Source: Ectobius pallidus (lineage: Eukaryota; Arthropoda; Insecta; Blattodea; Ectobiidae). Taken from it: DNA of 64,000 nt. A program made the translations under genes and the position numbers. The DNA is taken from positions 159,080,532 through 159,144,531 of the forward strand of contig CAXKWD010000001.1 of NCBI GenBank assembly GCA_964059195.1. Reading direction: 5' to 3'. Positions 35,042-47,000 of the stretch are shown here, piece by piece; positions within the stretch are counted from its first letter, which is position 1, and every line of letters starts with the position of its first letter. The notes beneath the pieces were generated by a model that saw nothing but the letters and a program-made list of their open reading frames with translations, was not told where the DNA came from and ran no database searches.

Positions 35042-38000
35042 GTTATTGTTGTCTTTATTGTTGTTGAAATTTTTTTCAATTTCAGGTTTCAATCCAAGTG
35101 AATTAAAAGGGACAAACACAGCAGTATTCACAGGCTCCAATATCAGTGAATCTGAGAACACATATATTTATATTCCTGTGAAAAATAATCTTGCTGTTAT
35201 GGGGCACAGCCGAGCAATGGTATCCAACCGCATTTCTTACTGGCTCAATGTTACAGGTGAGGTACTTCCTTATTATTCCTGGAAGAGGTGTAAGGTGTGA
35301 GTGTGTATGTTTTTGTGTGTTGTAGTGTGAGATTTGAGATAATGGTGCTGGTATTAGCTTACTCTTGTCAAAGGAGACTGCCAGGCTTAACGTCCCCTCA
35401 ACAGACAAATCACTGTCACCGGTGACATGTGCCTCCACATCGTATGTAATGCGGAGAGGTTTTGGATTGAACCCAGTATATTTGCAGCACAGACCAGGGC
35501 CGTAGCTAGGCGGTGGCTAGGTGGGCGACCGCCAAGGGCGCAGGTACGAAGGGCGCAAAATTAACCATGAAAAATCCCGCCTTTTTTAGGCTGGTGCAAT
35601 TTATCAAGCAATATAAATTCCACGTTAGTGGAAGAAATCTTTCAGATTATTAAAAAATAATGCACGTGAACTGTCTATACCTATAGTATTATGCCGATTG
35701 TCTACAAGCAAAATGCAGTCATGCAACGTCCTTTAATTAACACGATTCATATTGACAAAGTAAAACATAATGTACATTAAAATTAATTTCTGTAACTTTA
35801 CATTGAATAATATGTGTTGTGATCCGCGGCCGATGCACGCTCTGCCAGCTGGCAGTACACATGCTGTTTGTTTTGATCAAGTTCCCTTCTAAGGCCGGCG
35901 CTGATATTATAGTCGCTGCTATTATTTTTAATTATATTATACTGTATTATTATTAGGGCCCGGATTCTGATGACCTAAAATTGTTTGAAAAATTACCTAT
36001 AAAATGACCCCAAAATTTAAAGAAAATGACTTAATAATTATAAAGAATGACCTAAAAACTGATATTTTATTTATAAAAAATTATTATTGTACACACAAAA
36101 TTATAGAATAATTTGTACATAATTGTTAAAACCTTAAATTCAGAGAGGATGTTGTAGGGCTAAAAAACTTTGATTTTTGCTGTGAATATTCTTTTCTTAT
36201 GGAAATTTATATTGGCACTGAGGCACTGGCGAGTCAAACTTCGGCATTTCCTTTTGCGGTCTGCCGGATTATATTATTTATTGAGGGAAAACAGTAGTTT
36301 TCACTCTCAAATCCAAGCAGGTGGCAGACTCTGGTGCCAAGTCAATCTAATAACAACAGTAATGTAATACAACATTTTGGCGTTCCTTTGATTCTCGTTT
36401 CCGACTGAGACATGACAACACTTCAACATAGAGTGTGTCCTTCTTGCATTAAACAAACACTTCAAAGACAGCACCGCTGGGGACGAAATAAATGCCCTAA
36501 AAATATAAAATTGCATACAATGTCAAAAAATGACCTAATAAAAATGCATTTCTATAATCTAGAGGCCATGATTATGATTTATCTACAAAATGGCAATGTC
36601 TATGCAGCATCAATAAAAAAGATGACATGTCATTAGAATCCGGGCTCTGATTATTATTGTATTTTTTAACTAAGCGATTTTTAAATTAAACAGTGAAACA
36701 ATATTAATGTTCGTGTTGTTTCGTCTCTTGTTGATGTTGGCGTTGTTTCTGTTGTATAGGTAAGAATGATTTCAGTAAAAAAATGTGCCAACTAAAACTA
36801 CCATGACCATCATAGCTTAGTCTACATTATTAGTTTTGATATATTAGGCAGTGGTTTTTTAAAGAAATGGGACCAAAAAAAAACCTTCTGCAAGCGAATT
36901 TAAGAAAATCAGTTTTACAGAAATTAAAAAAAAAAAGTTAATTTGGAGGGCGCAGATTTGTCTAACTCGCCAAGGGCGCAGAAGGACCTTGCTACGACCC
37001 TGGCACAGACTAGTGATTAAAAGCTGTACACTACCACCTTTCTTAACTTCAGCCCTTGGGATGAAATTAAAAATCCTCCTGTACCAGGAATCGAATCCAG
37101 GCAGCCAGGGTGGAAGGTAAATGGGTTGCCAAATGTGCCAAGGCAGCGGATTAATGTTTAGTTATTAATACATTTATATGCTTATAAAGCAAGATGTGCT
37201 GAATGTAATTCAAATGCATTGAAAAGGCCAAAGCATTCATAAAATAAGAAAGGTGAGCTGATGGTTTCATATGTCCATTTTATTCAGCATTCAAGTGTAC
37301 CTAGTACTTCTCAGATTTTTCTGAGAAACTGTTAGGGAAGTCTGAATAGGGTCAGCTCAGCTTTGGGACTTAGCATAGCATGATAGCAGGTTCCAAGTTC
37401 TGCCAACGAAGTCAAAAGACAGAGTTTGAGGATGAGCAATCAGATGGAAGGCCCTGTCCTTCAGTGGAATGTAGCACTATGGAGTTTAGTTTACTTTATT
37501 AAAAACCTTCACTGAAGATATGATTGTTTTTGTTCACCAGGAACAAGTATCTCTATGGTATCAACAGAGACCTGTGGGTTTGAAGCATTGACTGCTGCCT
37601 ACAATGAAATGAAAACTGGACGATCTGATGCTGCAGTGGTTGGTGCTGTCAATCTTGTGATGCATCCTGAATTGTCATATCACTACAATGCACTGGGTGT
37701 ACTCAGCCAAGATGGCAAAACCAGAGCATTTGATGCAGATGGTACGATCAACAACATTTTCTCTTAAAATATCATTGATGTAAAGAGCCATAGAACTGAA
37801 CTACCGAATTCATTTGGAAAGTGTTATTGATAGACATTGAATTTTAGATGCCAAAATAATTAACCTTTTTTAAAAAATTAAACCTTTCAAAAGTTTTATT
37901 CCTAATGAAACTGAAAAGTAATATTAAGAAGAAATAATTTTGTAAGCTTCCCAATAACTGGTTTGGTAATACTTTTGTATTTCTGAAGCTTACAGGGCAT

Positions 38001-41000
38001 ATCTTTTTATCATCTGCTTATTTTCTCTTGTCGAGCATGTCATCTGATTTGTTAACTCTGTCAACCCAAGCATGAAGATAGTTGCAGAGTACCAGCAGTA
38101 TCCGCTGATACCATCTGTATATGGACTTTTGTCTGATATGTTAAAACATGTTTTTGCACTCCTTAGCTAATTAGTGGTACATACGAACGTTGTTGCCATG
38201 GATCGTAAGTTGACATTCCCACATGCAATCTTGTTGCTAGGGGCGATAAGCGTTTCCCGCCCGCAAACGCTTACGGCCCTTGGGCGGAAAGTGTTTGAGG
38301 GCTGTTATGAATATAACGACACACTTCATTATACAAGCCTTTATGGACAAGGCCCCCCTCATCACAAATATTCGGTTGCCATAAACAATAACTTTCTGAA
38401 ATAAACATCAATCTTCAAGAATGTATATACATAATATTTTCAGGTAATACCACAATTAATATAATTAAATTGATATAAATGATCATCGTACAAAAAATAG
38501 CATGCAATACACGTGCCGTAAGCGCATTACGGATCTCGGAAAATTGAAAACATGAGGCGCTCGCTCCTCGTGTTTTCAAACTTTTTCCTCGATCCGTAAT
38601 CATGCCTTACGGCCCTTGTATCGCAATATACTATTAAGGAGTGTTCATGTAGGTAAATGTAATTTATTGTACCAGTTATTGAGTTGCCTACAGAATTGTT
38701 TCTTCTCAGTAGTATTCAGATACTATACTCATGCATGGTTAACTCACAACTTTCAACTGTTCCGAGTACAGGTTGGACTTGGTTCCCAAAGTGTTAAGTT
38801 TATAATCAGTACCGGTAAGCTGTTTTGACCTAGTGCTAATTTTTAAGGATTGAAGTGAGCACATAGGAATCAACATTGTATAGTTAAGGTTATGAGACTG
38901 CAGACTCAACCCTACCAAATAATTTTGCATCTCTTGACTTTTGAGAGATAAGATAAATATGCTGCTCATATTACAACTTGTGAAGATAATATTATTTCAG
39001 CTGATGGCTATGCTCGGAGTGAAGGCGTTGTAGCCTTGTTTCTGCAGAGGGCTCGAGATGCAAGACGAATATATGCTACTGTTGTTAACTCGGATTTCAC
39101 TACTCATGGTGATCGAGAAGTCTCATACACTGTCCCATATGGACCACCTCTTGGCGATCTCATGGAGAGGTTTTATAGGTCTTGTGGAGTTGACCCAGAA
39201 GATCTTGACTTCCTGGAAGCTGATGGTCTAGCTACAAAAGTAAGATTTTTCTTTTTATTTATGTTATGTGGTTGTAACAATATTCAATACGTATACATTA
39301 TGTTTTCGTTTTCTAACTGTGCCATTAATTATATCAGACACCTTATATGTTTGTTATAACAATTTACTATCTTTAAAATCCTAGAAGTCTCCTAAAATAA
39401 TATTGTTATTATATGTAACAAACTAATATCAAAATCCCATGGGTCTCCTGTGGACTAGTTCTCATACCTCTTCCAAGCTATTCAGCAAGCTAAGCAATGC
39501 TGACTCAGAACAGAAATTGGTTGGGTTACTGTTACCTTCATATTGACATTTCCTTTTAAGTGAAGCATATGTGTTAAGTGAATCATGGTTCAAAATCCAT
39601 AGGTCCTGGCTACTGTGATAAGAACTTCAGTAGTCATTACCTCGCAATAGTCGGATCTTCATTTCTTTACTGGATCAGCTATCCATTGCCCCACAATCAA
39701 TCATGATGAAAGTTCATAGAATGCCATTCTAATGCAATGAAGCAAACTGATCATAGGCTTATAAAGAAAAGAGGAATCTTAACCAATCAGATGATTCAGT
39801 TCCTTTTTGTAAAACCATTACAAAATTCAGCATCCAAAACAATTTTTCTTAAAAATTCCTTTGAATTTTTATTTGTTCATTTTACAATCTGTATAAAAAG
39901 TAAATTTTCTAGTATAATCAGCAATAGTAAAGTCACAATGTTAAAATAGCTTTCTAAAGATATGAGCACTTTCATTTTGTAGGCCAGATAAGGTAAGAGA
40001 CTTATTTGTTTAATTTTTGTTGTATTAGCTAGGTGATGAGGAGGAAATGAAAATGGTGGACAAAGTACTCCTGAGGAACCGCAAAAAGCCACTCCTTGTG
40101 GGATCCGTTAAATCGAACATGGGCCATGGTAATGCTGCAGCTACCCTGTGTTCTATAGCCAAGGTGCTCATTGCAATGCAGACAGGTGCAATTCCACCAA
40201 ATTTGCATTTCAAGAAACCCTCACCGAAAATACCAGCACTTGTTGAAAATAGAGCTCAGGTAATTTTTCATTTACAAGGTACCTTAAGATATTGTCTAGT
40301 TTAATTTATTTAATTTTTTAATTTATTATCCAGGCAAAAGTCTCTCTAGCTTACTTCTGAGTTCTGCACTTTGTAGAGGCATATCTTTTTATTTATTGGA
40401 GGCTAGGTGAATAAAAGGACTGATGCATGGTCTTGTGGTTAGTGTTGTTTATTACAGATCTGCAGGTCTGGGTTCAATCCTCAGTACCTCCTCAGAATTT
40501 TCTGAAGTAGAGGTGTGGAACGGGATGCACTCAGCCTCATGACACCAACTGAAGAGCTACTTGATAAAGAAGTAGCGACTCCAGTCAAAAAAGACATCAA
40601 TAATTGCCGTGGAAGTCAGCATGCTGGCCACATGCCTCCAAACCTACATTTTTTTATGACAGCTGACGCAGCATTTGGATTGTAGGCCTGATCTCGCAAA
40701 GGGATGTAGCGCCATGGAATTTAGTTTAGTGTAGATACATGAAAGGTTTTTAATGCTTTTTTTTTATTATCCTGCTATTTATGTACAGAATTGCCAGCTA
40801 TTTACAAATAGTTTCTGATTAGATAAATGCCAAGATGAGGTGCATCTTTTTTCACTGGGGTTGGGTCTTGGGATGCAAGCCTCTTTACAGCATAACACTT
40901 CTGCAATGTGGTCAGCACTATGCTCCTTTCCAATTAAATACCTTACAAAAATTTAACATTAGGATGAAGGTCTGCAGAAGTTGGATAAGAAGATGTCAAC

Positions 41001-44000
41001 GATTGTGGAAGAAATCTAAATTAGCATTTATTAAGATATGAGTATATTGTTTATGAAATCTGCATAGCATGTTTCCTAATTTTCATACGAGTGTCTTAGT
41101 TGCCATTACAGGCAAGTTGCATATGACTGTTTTGTTTGTCCATAATTAAAAGTTTAAGTTTTGAGTGTTTAGATTCATCAAACAACCTATTTCTAATAGC
41201 CTATGTACATTATTCCCTTCTAAATTTCTAATAAGTTTTCAACAAATGAAAAGTTTTTATTTTGGAAAATTATGACATTCAATATTTTTAATAGATTCTT
41301 CCTGCAAGTGATATAATATGTAGTCAGTAAAAAATGCTTAAATTCATAGTAAATCTTGTGAAATATCTGACGTGAACATTCTTTCAGGTTGTAACTGAAA
41401 CTACTCCTTGGAATGGAGGATTGGTGGCATTGAACAGTGTGGGCATAACAGGGAGCTATGCACATGTTCTGCTACGTTCTTATGCTCGAGACAAATCTGA
41501 AAATCCCCATAGTGATGGTTTACCTCGTCTCATTATAACATCAAGCAGGACAATGGATGGTGTGCAAAATATGTTGAAGAAGGTAGTTATGTTCAAATTT
41601 TGTATAGACAATTAGATCTAAATATACATCTATATTGATAAGCCATTCACGGGATCTCAGGTGGCGCTTCCACAAAAAGGAAATAAATTATTTTTTTAAT
41701 GATTGTATCTGTTACTGCTATTGTTTGAACTTCCAGATAGAGAGTCAACCAGTTGATGTGGAATATGTACATCTCCTTCATCGAGTGCATTCAGTGAATA
41801 TTAACAACCATCTGTACCGAGGCTATACCATTGTGCCACCTCTAGAGTCTCCAGTGCATGAGTTTCAGGTATGAATTTAACATGGTCAAACACTTCACCT
41901 TACCAAACACCAAACTTGGTTCTCTCCAGATATAAAATAAATTTTTAGCTATAGACCAAGTAATTTACAAATAGATATTTTTCTGAATTTGCCAACATAG
42001 AATATTCAGAGGATGTCTATAGAAAAGAAAAGTAAGAAATCTTCATAATTAGGTATTTTAATAATATTTTCTGTTTTGTATACCTTAGTTTTTTTTAATG
42101 TATATATACAGTAGAGTCCCGCTATTCAGAACCCCACTATTCCGAAAATCCGCCTATTCCGAACAGAGTTCAGAAAAAATACTGATTTTTTTAACTTAAA
42201 AATAGGTGAAATTAAAAAGATGTTCGTGGAAAAAAGTACATTTATTGTTATACAGAGTGGGGCAGTGAAACGGTACTATTTCAAGGTACCTTAAAATGGC
42301 AAAAAAAATATTGTATTTGTTATTTAATGTATCAAATGATTTGAGCACACTTGGAAATTAGACAAATGTTTCATTTTTTTGAAAATCACTTGAGAGAGGT
42401 GGCGACCATCATTGTCTATACACATTCTGAGTCTATCAGAAAAACTGTCACTGACATGTTGCAATAGCGCCGGTGTTATTGCAGCAATTTCTTCTCGAAT
42501 CCACACTTTTAAGTCCTCAGTTGTTGCTGGGCGAGTCTCGTAAACCTTCTGCTTGAGATATCCCCATAAAAAGTAATCACCAGAGCTTAGATCAGGGGAT
42601 CGAGCTGGCCACAGAACATCTCCAAACCTACTGATGAGACGGTTCGGGAAAAGACCTCTCAAAACATCCATTGACATATTGGCTGTGTGACAAGTCGCTC
42701 CATCTTGCTGGAAATAAGTGTTCTCATACGGTGGATAGTGTTGGAGTTCCTGGAATGAGGCAGTCTCATATCATTTTTGCATATCATGTTGCTGTCACTG
42801 TTACTGCTCGTCCATTATCGTCCTCGAAAAAATACGGGCCGATAATTCCATTGGCAGAGATCGCCCTAGTAGCACACTTCGTTGGCCTAACGGAGGGATT
42901 TCGTTGGCATGGTTGGGATATGTTGGGAAAACGTTCGTTGTAATTTCCTCGGTTAGCCCACGTTACGTTTCTGTTGCGTCATGCGCTAAGTCCAACCGTT
43001 GGGGCTATGACGTTGGCCCAACGAGGGCTCTTCCTACCGTTCCTACCGTTGGGGTTATGATTGCTGGCCCAACAATAAATCTCGTTGTAATGTGATCGCA
43101 TTTATGTTAAAATTAAAAAGTGTTGAAATAACATTATAAGCGTTAAATTTTCATTTCCTATAAAATAAAACAGTTTTAATTCATTAATTATTCGAGCTCT
43201 TTGTGCGCGTTACATGATAAAAATTTACTTCGCTCCACCTCTTCCTGCTAGTCTTCGGCAATTTCCGGCGTAGTTCGGGTCATCACGAACACAGAACAGA
43301 AACTTGATCACGAAGACATGAAGATACAACAGTTATTCGCCATCTTGATATGTTGAAGAATCAGAATGGTGTTTTTACTTCTATTAATATTAGGGCTCTT
43401 TATTTGTTCTCTGAAAATAACGTTATCATATATTCACATCAAATATTCAAAATACGAGATGTATATCCTTCTTACTATTTATCATGTATTACACATCTCT
43501 GTAGTAAATAGGCTAGAAGAATTCTCGATTTCTATTTCAACCATCACTAATAGCGTAGTGGTTAAAGCGATAGACTATAACGCTAGCGGTTCCGAGATCG
43601 AATCCCCATAGGTGCGAATTTTATACGATAGGAATAGGTAGATAGGGTGAAGGAGAGAAGGTAGTTAATAGGGAAAAGAGGAGAAAAGGGATGAAAGGGA
43701 AAATAAAAAATTAAATTTTGTGTGCTTCTAGTATTTCCGCCAGATGTCTCTGCGCTGCGCTGCGTAGTAGTTCCACCATTACCTAATAGATGTCTCTCAA
43801 CTGTTGGGATTTTGTTGTATATTGGTTGGCTACAGTTGGCAGTTGGTTGGATAAAACGCTTCTTGGCAACCGAACCCCGACGGACATTCCTAACCGTTGA
43901 CCAACGAAACATGGCGATCATTCCCCAACATTGGCCCAACGATCTGTGCTACTAGGGCGCGCACCACACTGTCACTTTGGGCGAATGGAGAGATTTTTCA

Positions 44001-47000
44001 TGAAGTTCTTGGGGGTTGGCAGCGGATCAATAACGAAAATTTTGTTTGTTCACACATCCGCTTAGGTGAAAATGAGCCTCATCGCTCATCCATAGAATTA
44101 GGCTTGGGTCTTCTTCAAGAAGCTATAGCATGTGCTCACAAAATGCAATACGGCGAAGATAATCGCCAGGATTTAAAGCATGGACCATTATATGGGTCAA
44201 GATGCAGGTCATTATGTAAAATTCTCCTTATGGTTCAATTGGACAGTCCGAGAGCAATGCTGTGATGCCTGGCAGATCTTCGAGGGCTTCTTGCAAGTGC
44301 CTGTTGTACAGCCATGACATTCTCTGGTGTCCTAGCAGTTCTTGGACTACAGTTAATATACAGCCTTAATACAGTTTGACCCTTTGCTGTTAAGTTCTGA
44401 GCCCAAACGTTAATAGCTTGCCTACTCGAAACAGGAGCACGAGGCGGAATACGAAAATGTCGGCGGAAGTCACGCGCTCGTATGTAACTGCAACCATTTT
44501 CTAAAAACGCTGTAACAGCGAAACCGCGTTGTTCTCCGGACCATCGCTGCATGATTACTAAACTTCCCACTGTATGGAATGAGAAGGTCATTGCCTACTA
44601 TCCCCACTATACACACCCCCGGCATACGAGCGCCAGGAAATAGTACCGTTTGACTGCCCCACCTAGTTTAGAGACATACATAGAGCCTAAGCTTGATGAA
44701 AATGCCTGAAACTAACTTGGAATGAAAGCTGGTTACTTACAGCAGATGTTGGCTCCATTTGTACAATTCCCCGCACTTAATTTATGCCTTAACAAGTCAA
44801 TACATTGATATTATTAATGAAATCCACCTATTCCGAATTCCCACTAAACCGAACATTGTTCGGTCCCAGTTAGTTTGAAATAGCAGGACTCTACTGTATA
44901 TACTTTAGCCAGGATAATCTTGAGAATATTTCACAAAGCTGTGTTTGTTGTATACAGCATATTAGTATACAGCATATTAGTTCGGAGTTTTTCTTGATAT
45001 ATTTAAGCCTACACACAAAATGATACTGTACATGGTCAAATTACTCATGTTTAATATGTAAGTTCATTTTTCTGTCAATGTTCCAGTTTTAGTTCTTATT
45101 GTTCACTTGATAAATTTTTAATTTTTAAAACTCCTAATATTGCAAACAGATTATGATACTATTATGACTATGTCCAAGCCGAATGACATAACCCTCACTT
45201 TTTTTAAAATGAGAATATAGTATAGATAGATAGTTGGATTGAAATACACATGCTGCCCAAAGTAGGTAATCCTACGAAAGTTTTTTTCATGGGTAAAAAG
45301 CTTGAAAGTCATTAGTCATTACAAGCTGTTTTTGAAAAGTCTTAAATTTAAATTGGCCGATAGGTCTAACCATCATATAGGCCTACTAGCTGAGCATACA
45401 AGTCAAATGTAATAAGGAGTGACCCACTAATATTTTTAATGAGCAAACCAATTGGTGTAACTATCAAAGTTGCAGTATGGTATTTCATAGGTAATTTCTT
45501 TACTTGTACTGTATAGGCCTATTACTTACTATATGTTAACGCAGCATGTGAGTTCTTTCTCTGCAGTGATTTAACGATGTAGGAACACAATGAGCAACTC
45601 ACATATGGTTTATCAGTCATGTGTTGACAGAATTTGAAACTGTTTGCACACGGATAAACCCAGATCCTCAGTCCAAGAACAGAGGTATTTTTGTTCCGCT
45701 AGCTGTAGATATGAGGAGGTAAATAGTTGGCAATACAGAAGAAATGCTTGGTTTAACTCAGAAAACCACTTGTTCACAATCCAGCTAATTTCTTCCCTTT
45801 CCAATAGAAATGGGATGGTTGCAAACACACGCAGACAAGGTCAGCTGTCAATAAATCTTCCTCCTAACCTGTCACAGAGAAACATCTCATAGATAAAATA
45901 CTACCCTTAGGGTAAAATGAGAAACACAAAAACATAAGAGATTGAAAAAAGACTGGATGCAAATTGTGTCCTGACTGTCAAGTGTATTAATACCTGTTTC
46001 CAAGACACACCACACAATTGAGAACTTATACATTTGTATAGCACTAATTACAAGTTACAAGGCAAAATTTGTGTTCTAGCTGTGTGTGGCATTTAAATAC
46101 TGGTGGAGTGTAATCCCAGAGTTGGCTCTGTGAAATTTTACTTTTGAGGGTTATGCCATTTGGCCTGGACACAGTTGATTACATGAATTTATGCATGGAG
46201 AGTGAGAAGACAGTACATGGACTTTTTTTCAGCATTATGATCAGTCAGATCGACAAGTATGGTTCATATTCTCTGGTATGGGTAGCCAATGGCCAGGTAT
46301 GGGGCGAGAACTCATGAAGCTGCCTGTATGTGCTATGACTATCAACAAATGCCATGCAATTCTTGCAGCAAAAGGACTCAATTTGAAACACATCATCACA
46401 ACAGATGATTCCACCGTATTTGAAAACATACTACACAGTTTTGTTGGAATTGCAGCAATTCAGGTGAGCATTCATTTATGAATACTGTACTTTCTGATGA
46501 GAACTTGAGATCCATTGGATTGCTTTCATGAATATATTTTGTTTATTAAATTGTTTGTAATTTTTTACTGTTGATAATTTAAATTATGATATACTGTATT
46601 GTATTTTGTATCCAAAAAGCATAGGCAGAATGACTGTATTTTTTCATTGTGCTTTCTGTTGAGTTCTACACATAGAACAGAGTAGGTGAAATATCAAATT
46701 GTTGAGCACATGGAAAACATAATCTGAAACTGCTCCCATACCTCTTGTGTGAAGATAAAGTACATTACGAATCTTCATCTTCAGAGGTTTAACAAACGAA
46801 TATCCACACCCCTGGATGTATTAGATTCATATTGGTTTGATGTCAAAAGTCTGGCACCTAAATATTAACCTATGAGCACACGTTGGTTTCAGGTTCAGGA
46901 GTGAAGGAGTGGGGGAATCAGACAAACATAAATGGATGAAATTGCCTTGTAAATAGTGCCTTCTATATTGTACATACATTCACTTGAAGTGAACAGAGAC

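Larger units (their letters stand above)
35300..37150 (-). repeat. tRNA-SINE on the minus strand, split by a hAT
   Basis: Read on the minus strand from about 37150, a tRNA-like head with B box GGATTCGATTCC (near 37090) runs through AGGAGGATTTTTAATTTCAT to CTAGTCTGTGC. The SINE then resumes beyond the hAT as GTGCTGCAAATATACTGGG and TGTCACCGGTGACAGTG, down to about 35300. The hAT's target duplication GCACAGAC lies exactly at the break. It fills most of intron 3. Confidence 0.65.
42253..44663 (-). mobile_element. Tc1/mariner-superfamily element with DUF4817-type transposase, broken
   Basis: The ends TGGGGCAGTGAAACGGTACT and, inverted, TGGGGCAGTCAAACGGTACT are flanked by TA. The minus strand encodes MQRWSGEQRGFAVTAFLENG and RRHFRIPPRAPV, a helix-turn-helix region of DUF4817 type, with SPRRSARHHSIALGLSN. 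It continues through several stops to LILWMSDEAHFHLSG (first Asp), VTVWCA, IIGPYFFEDD and FQQDGATCHTA (second Asp). It closes with WPARSPDLSSGDYFLWGYLK (third acidic residue). At least three stops and a frameshift disable it. An unrelated element sits between VTVWCA and GIIGPY. Confidence 0.88.
42109..44896. mobile_element. pogo/Tigger-like MITE with TA duplication, split by a mariner
   Basis: The ends CAGTAGAGTCCCGCTATTC and, inverted, CAGTAGAGTCCTGCTATTTC are bounded by TA (42107 and 44897). CTATTCCGAAC-type sub-terminal motifs occur on both sides. Without the insertion at 42253-44663 it is about 375 bp. The termini are of the pogo/Tigger kind. Confidence 0.88.

Noticed and set aside
40032..40034. 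Alternative splice acceptor three bases into exon 6 (AG before GTGATG)
   Set aside because: It would drop the Leu before GDEEEM and put the frame out; the upstream AG at 40028 keeps phase 0.
43722..44265. Plus-strand frames of 77 and 122 codons
   Set aside because: They are shadows of the CCCTAG element and of the minus-strand mariner transposase.
45613..45892. Open frames in a less AT-rich part of intron 8, considered as an extra exon
   Set aside because: Exons 8 and 9 join in phase across known FAS sequence and leave no missing residues.
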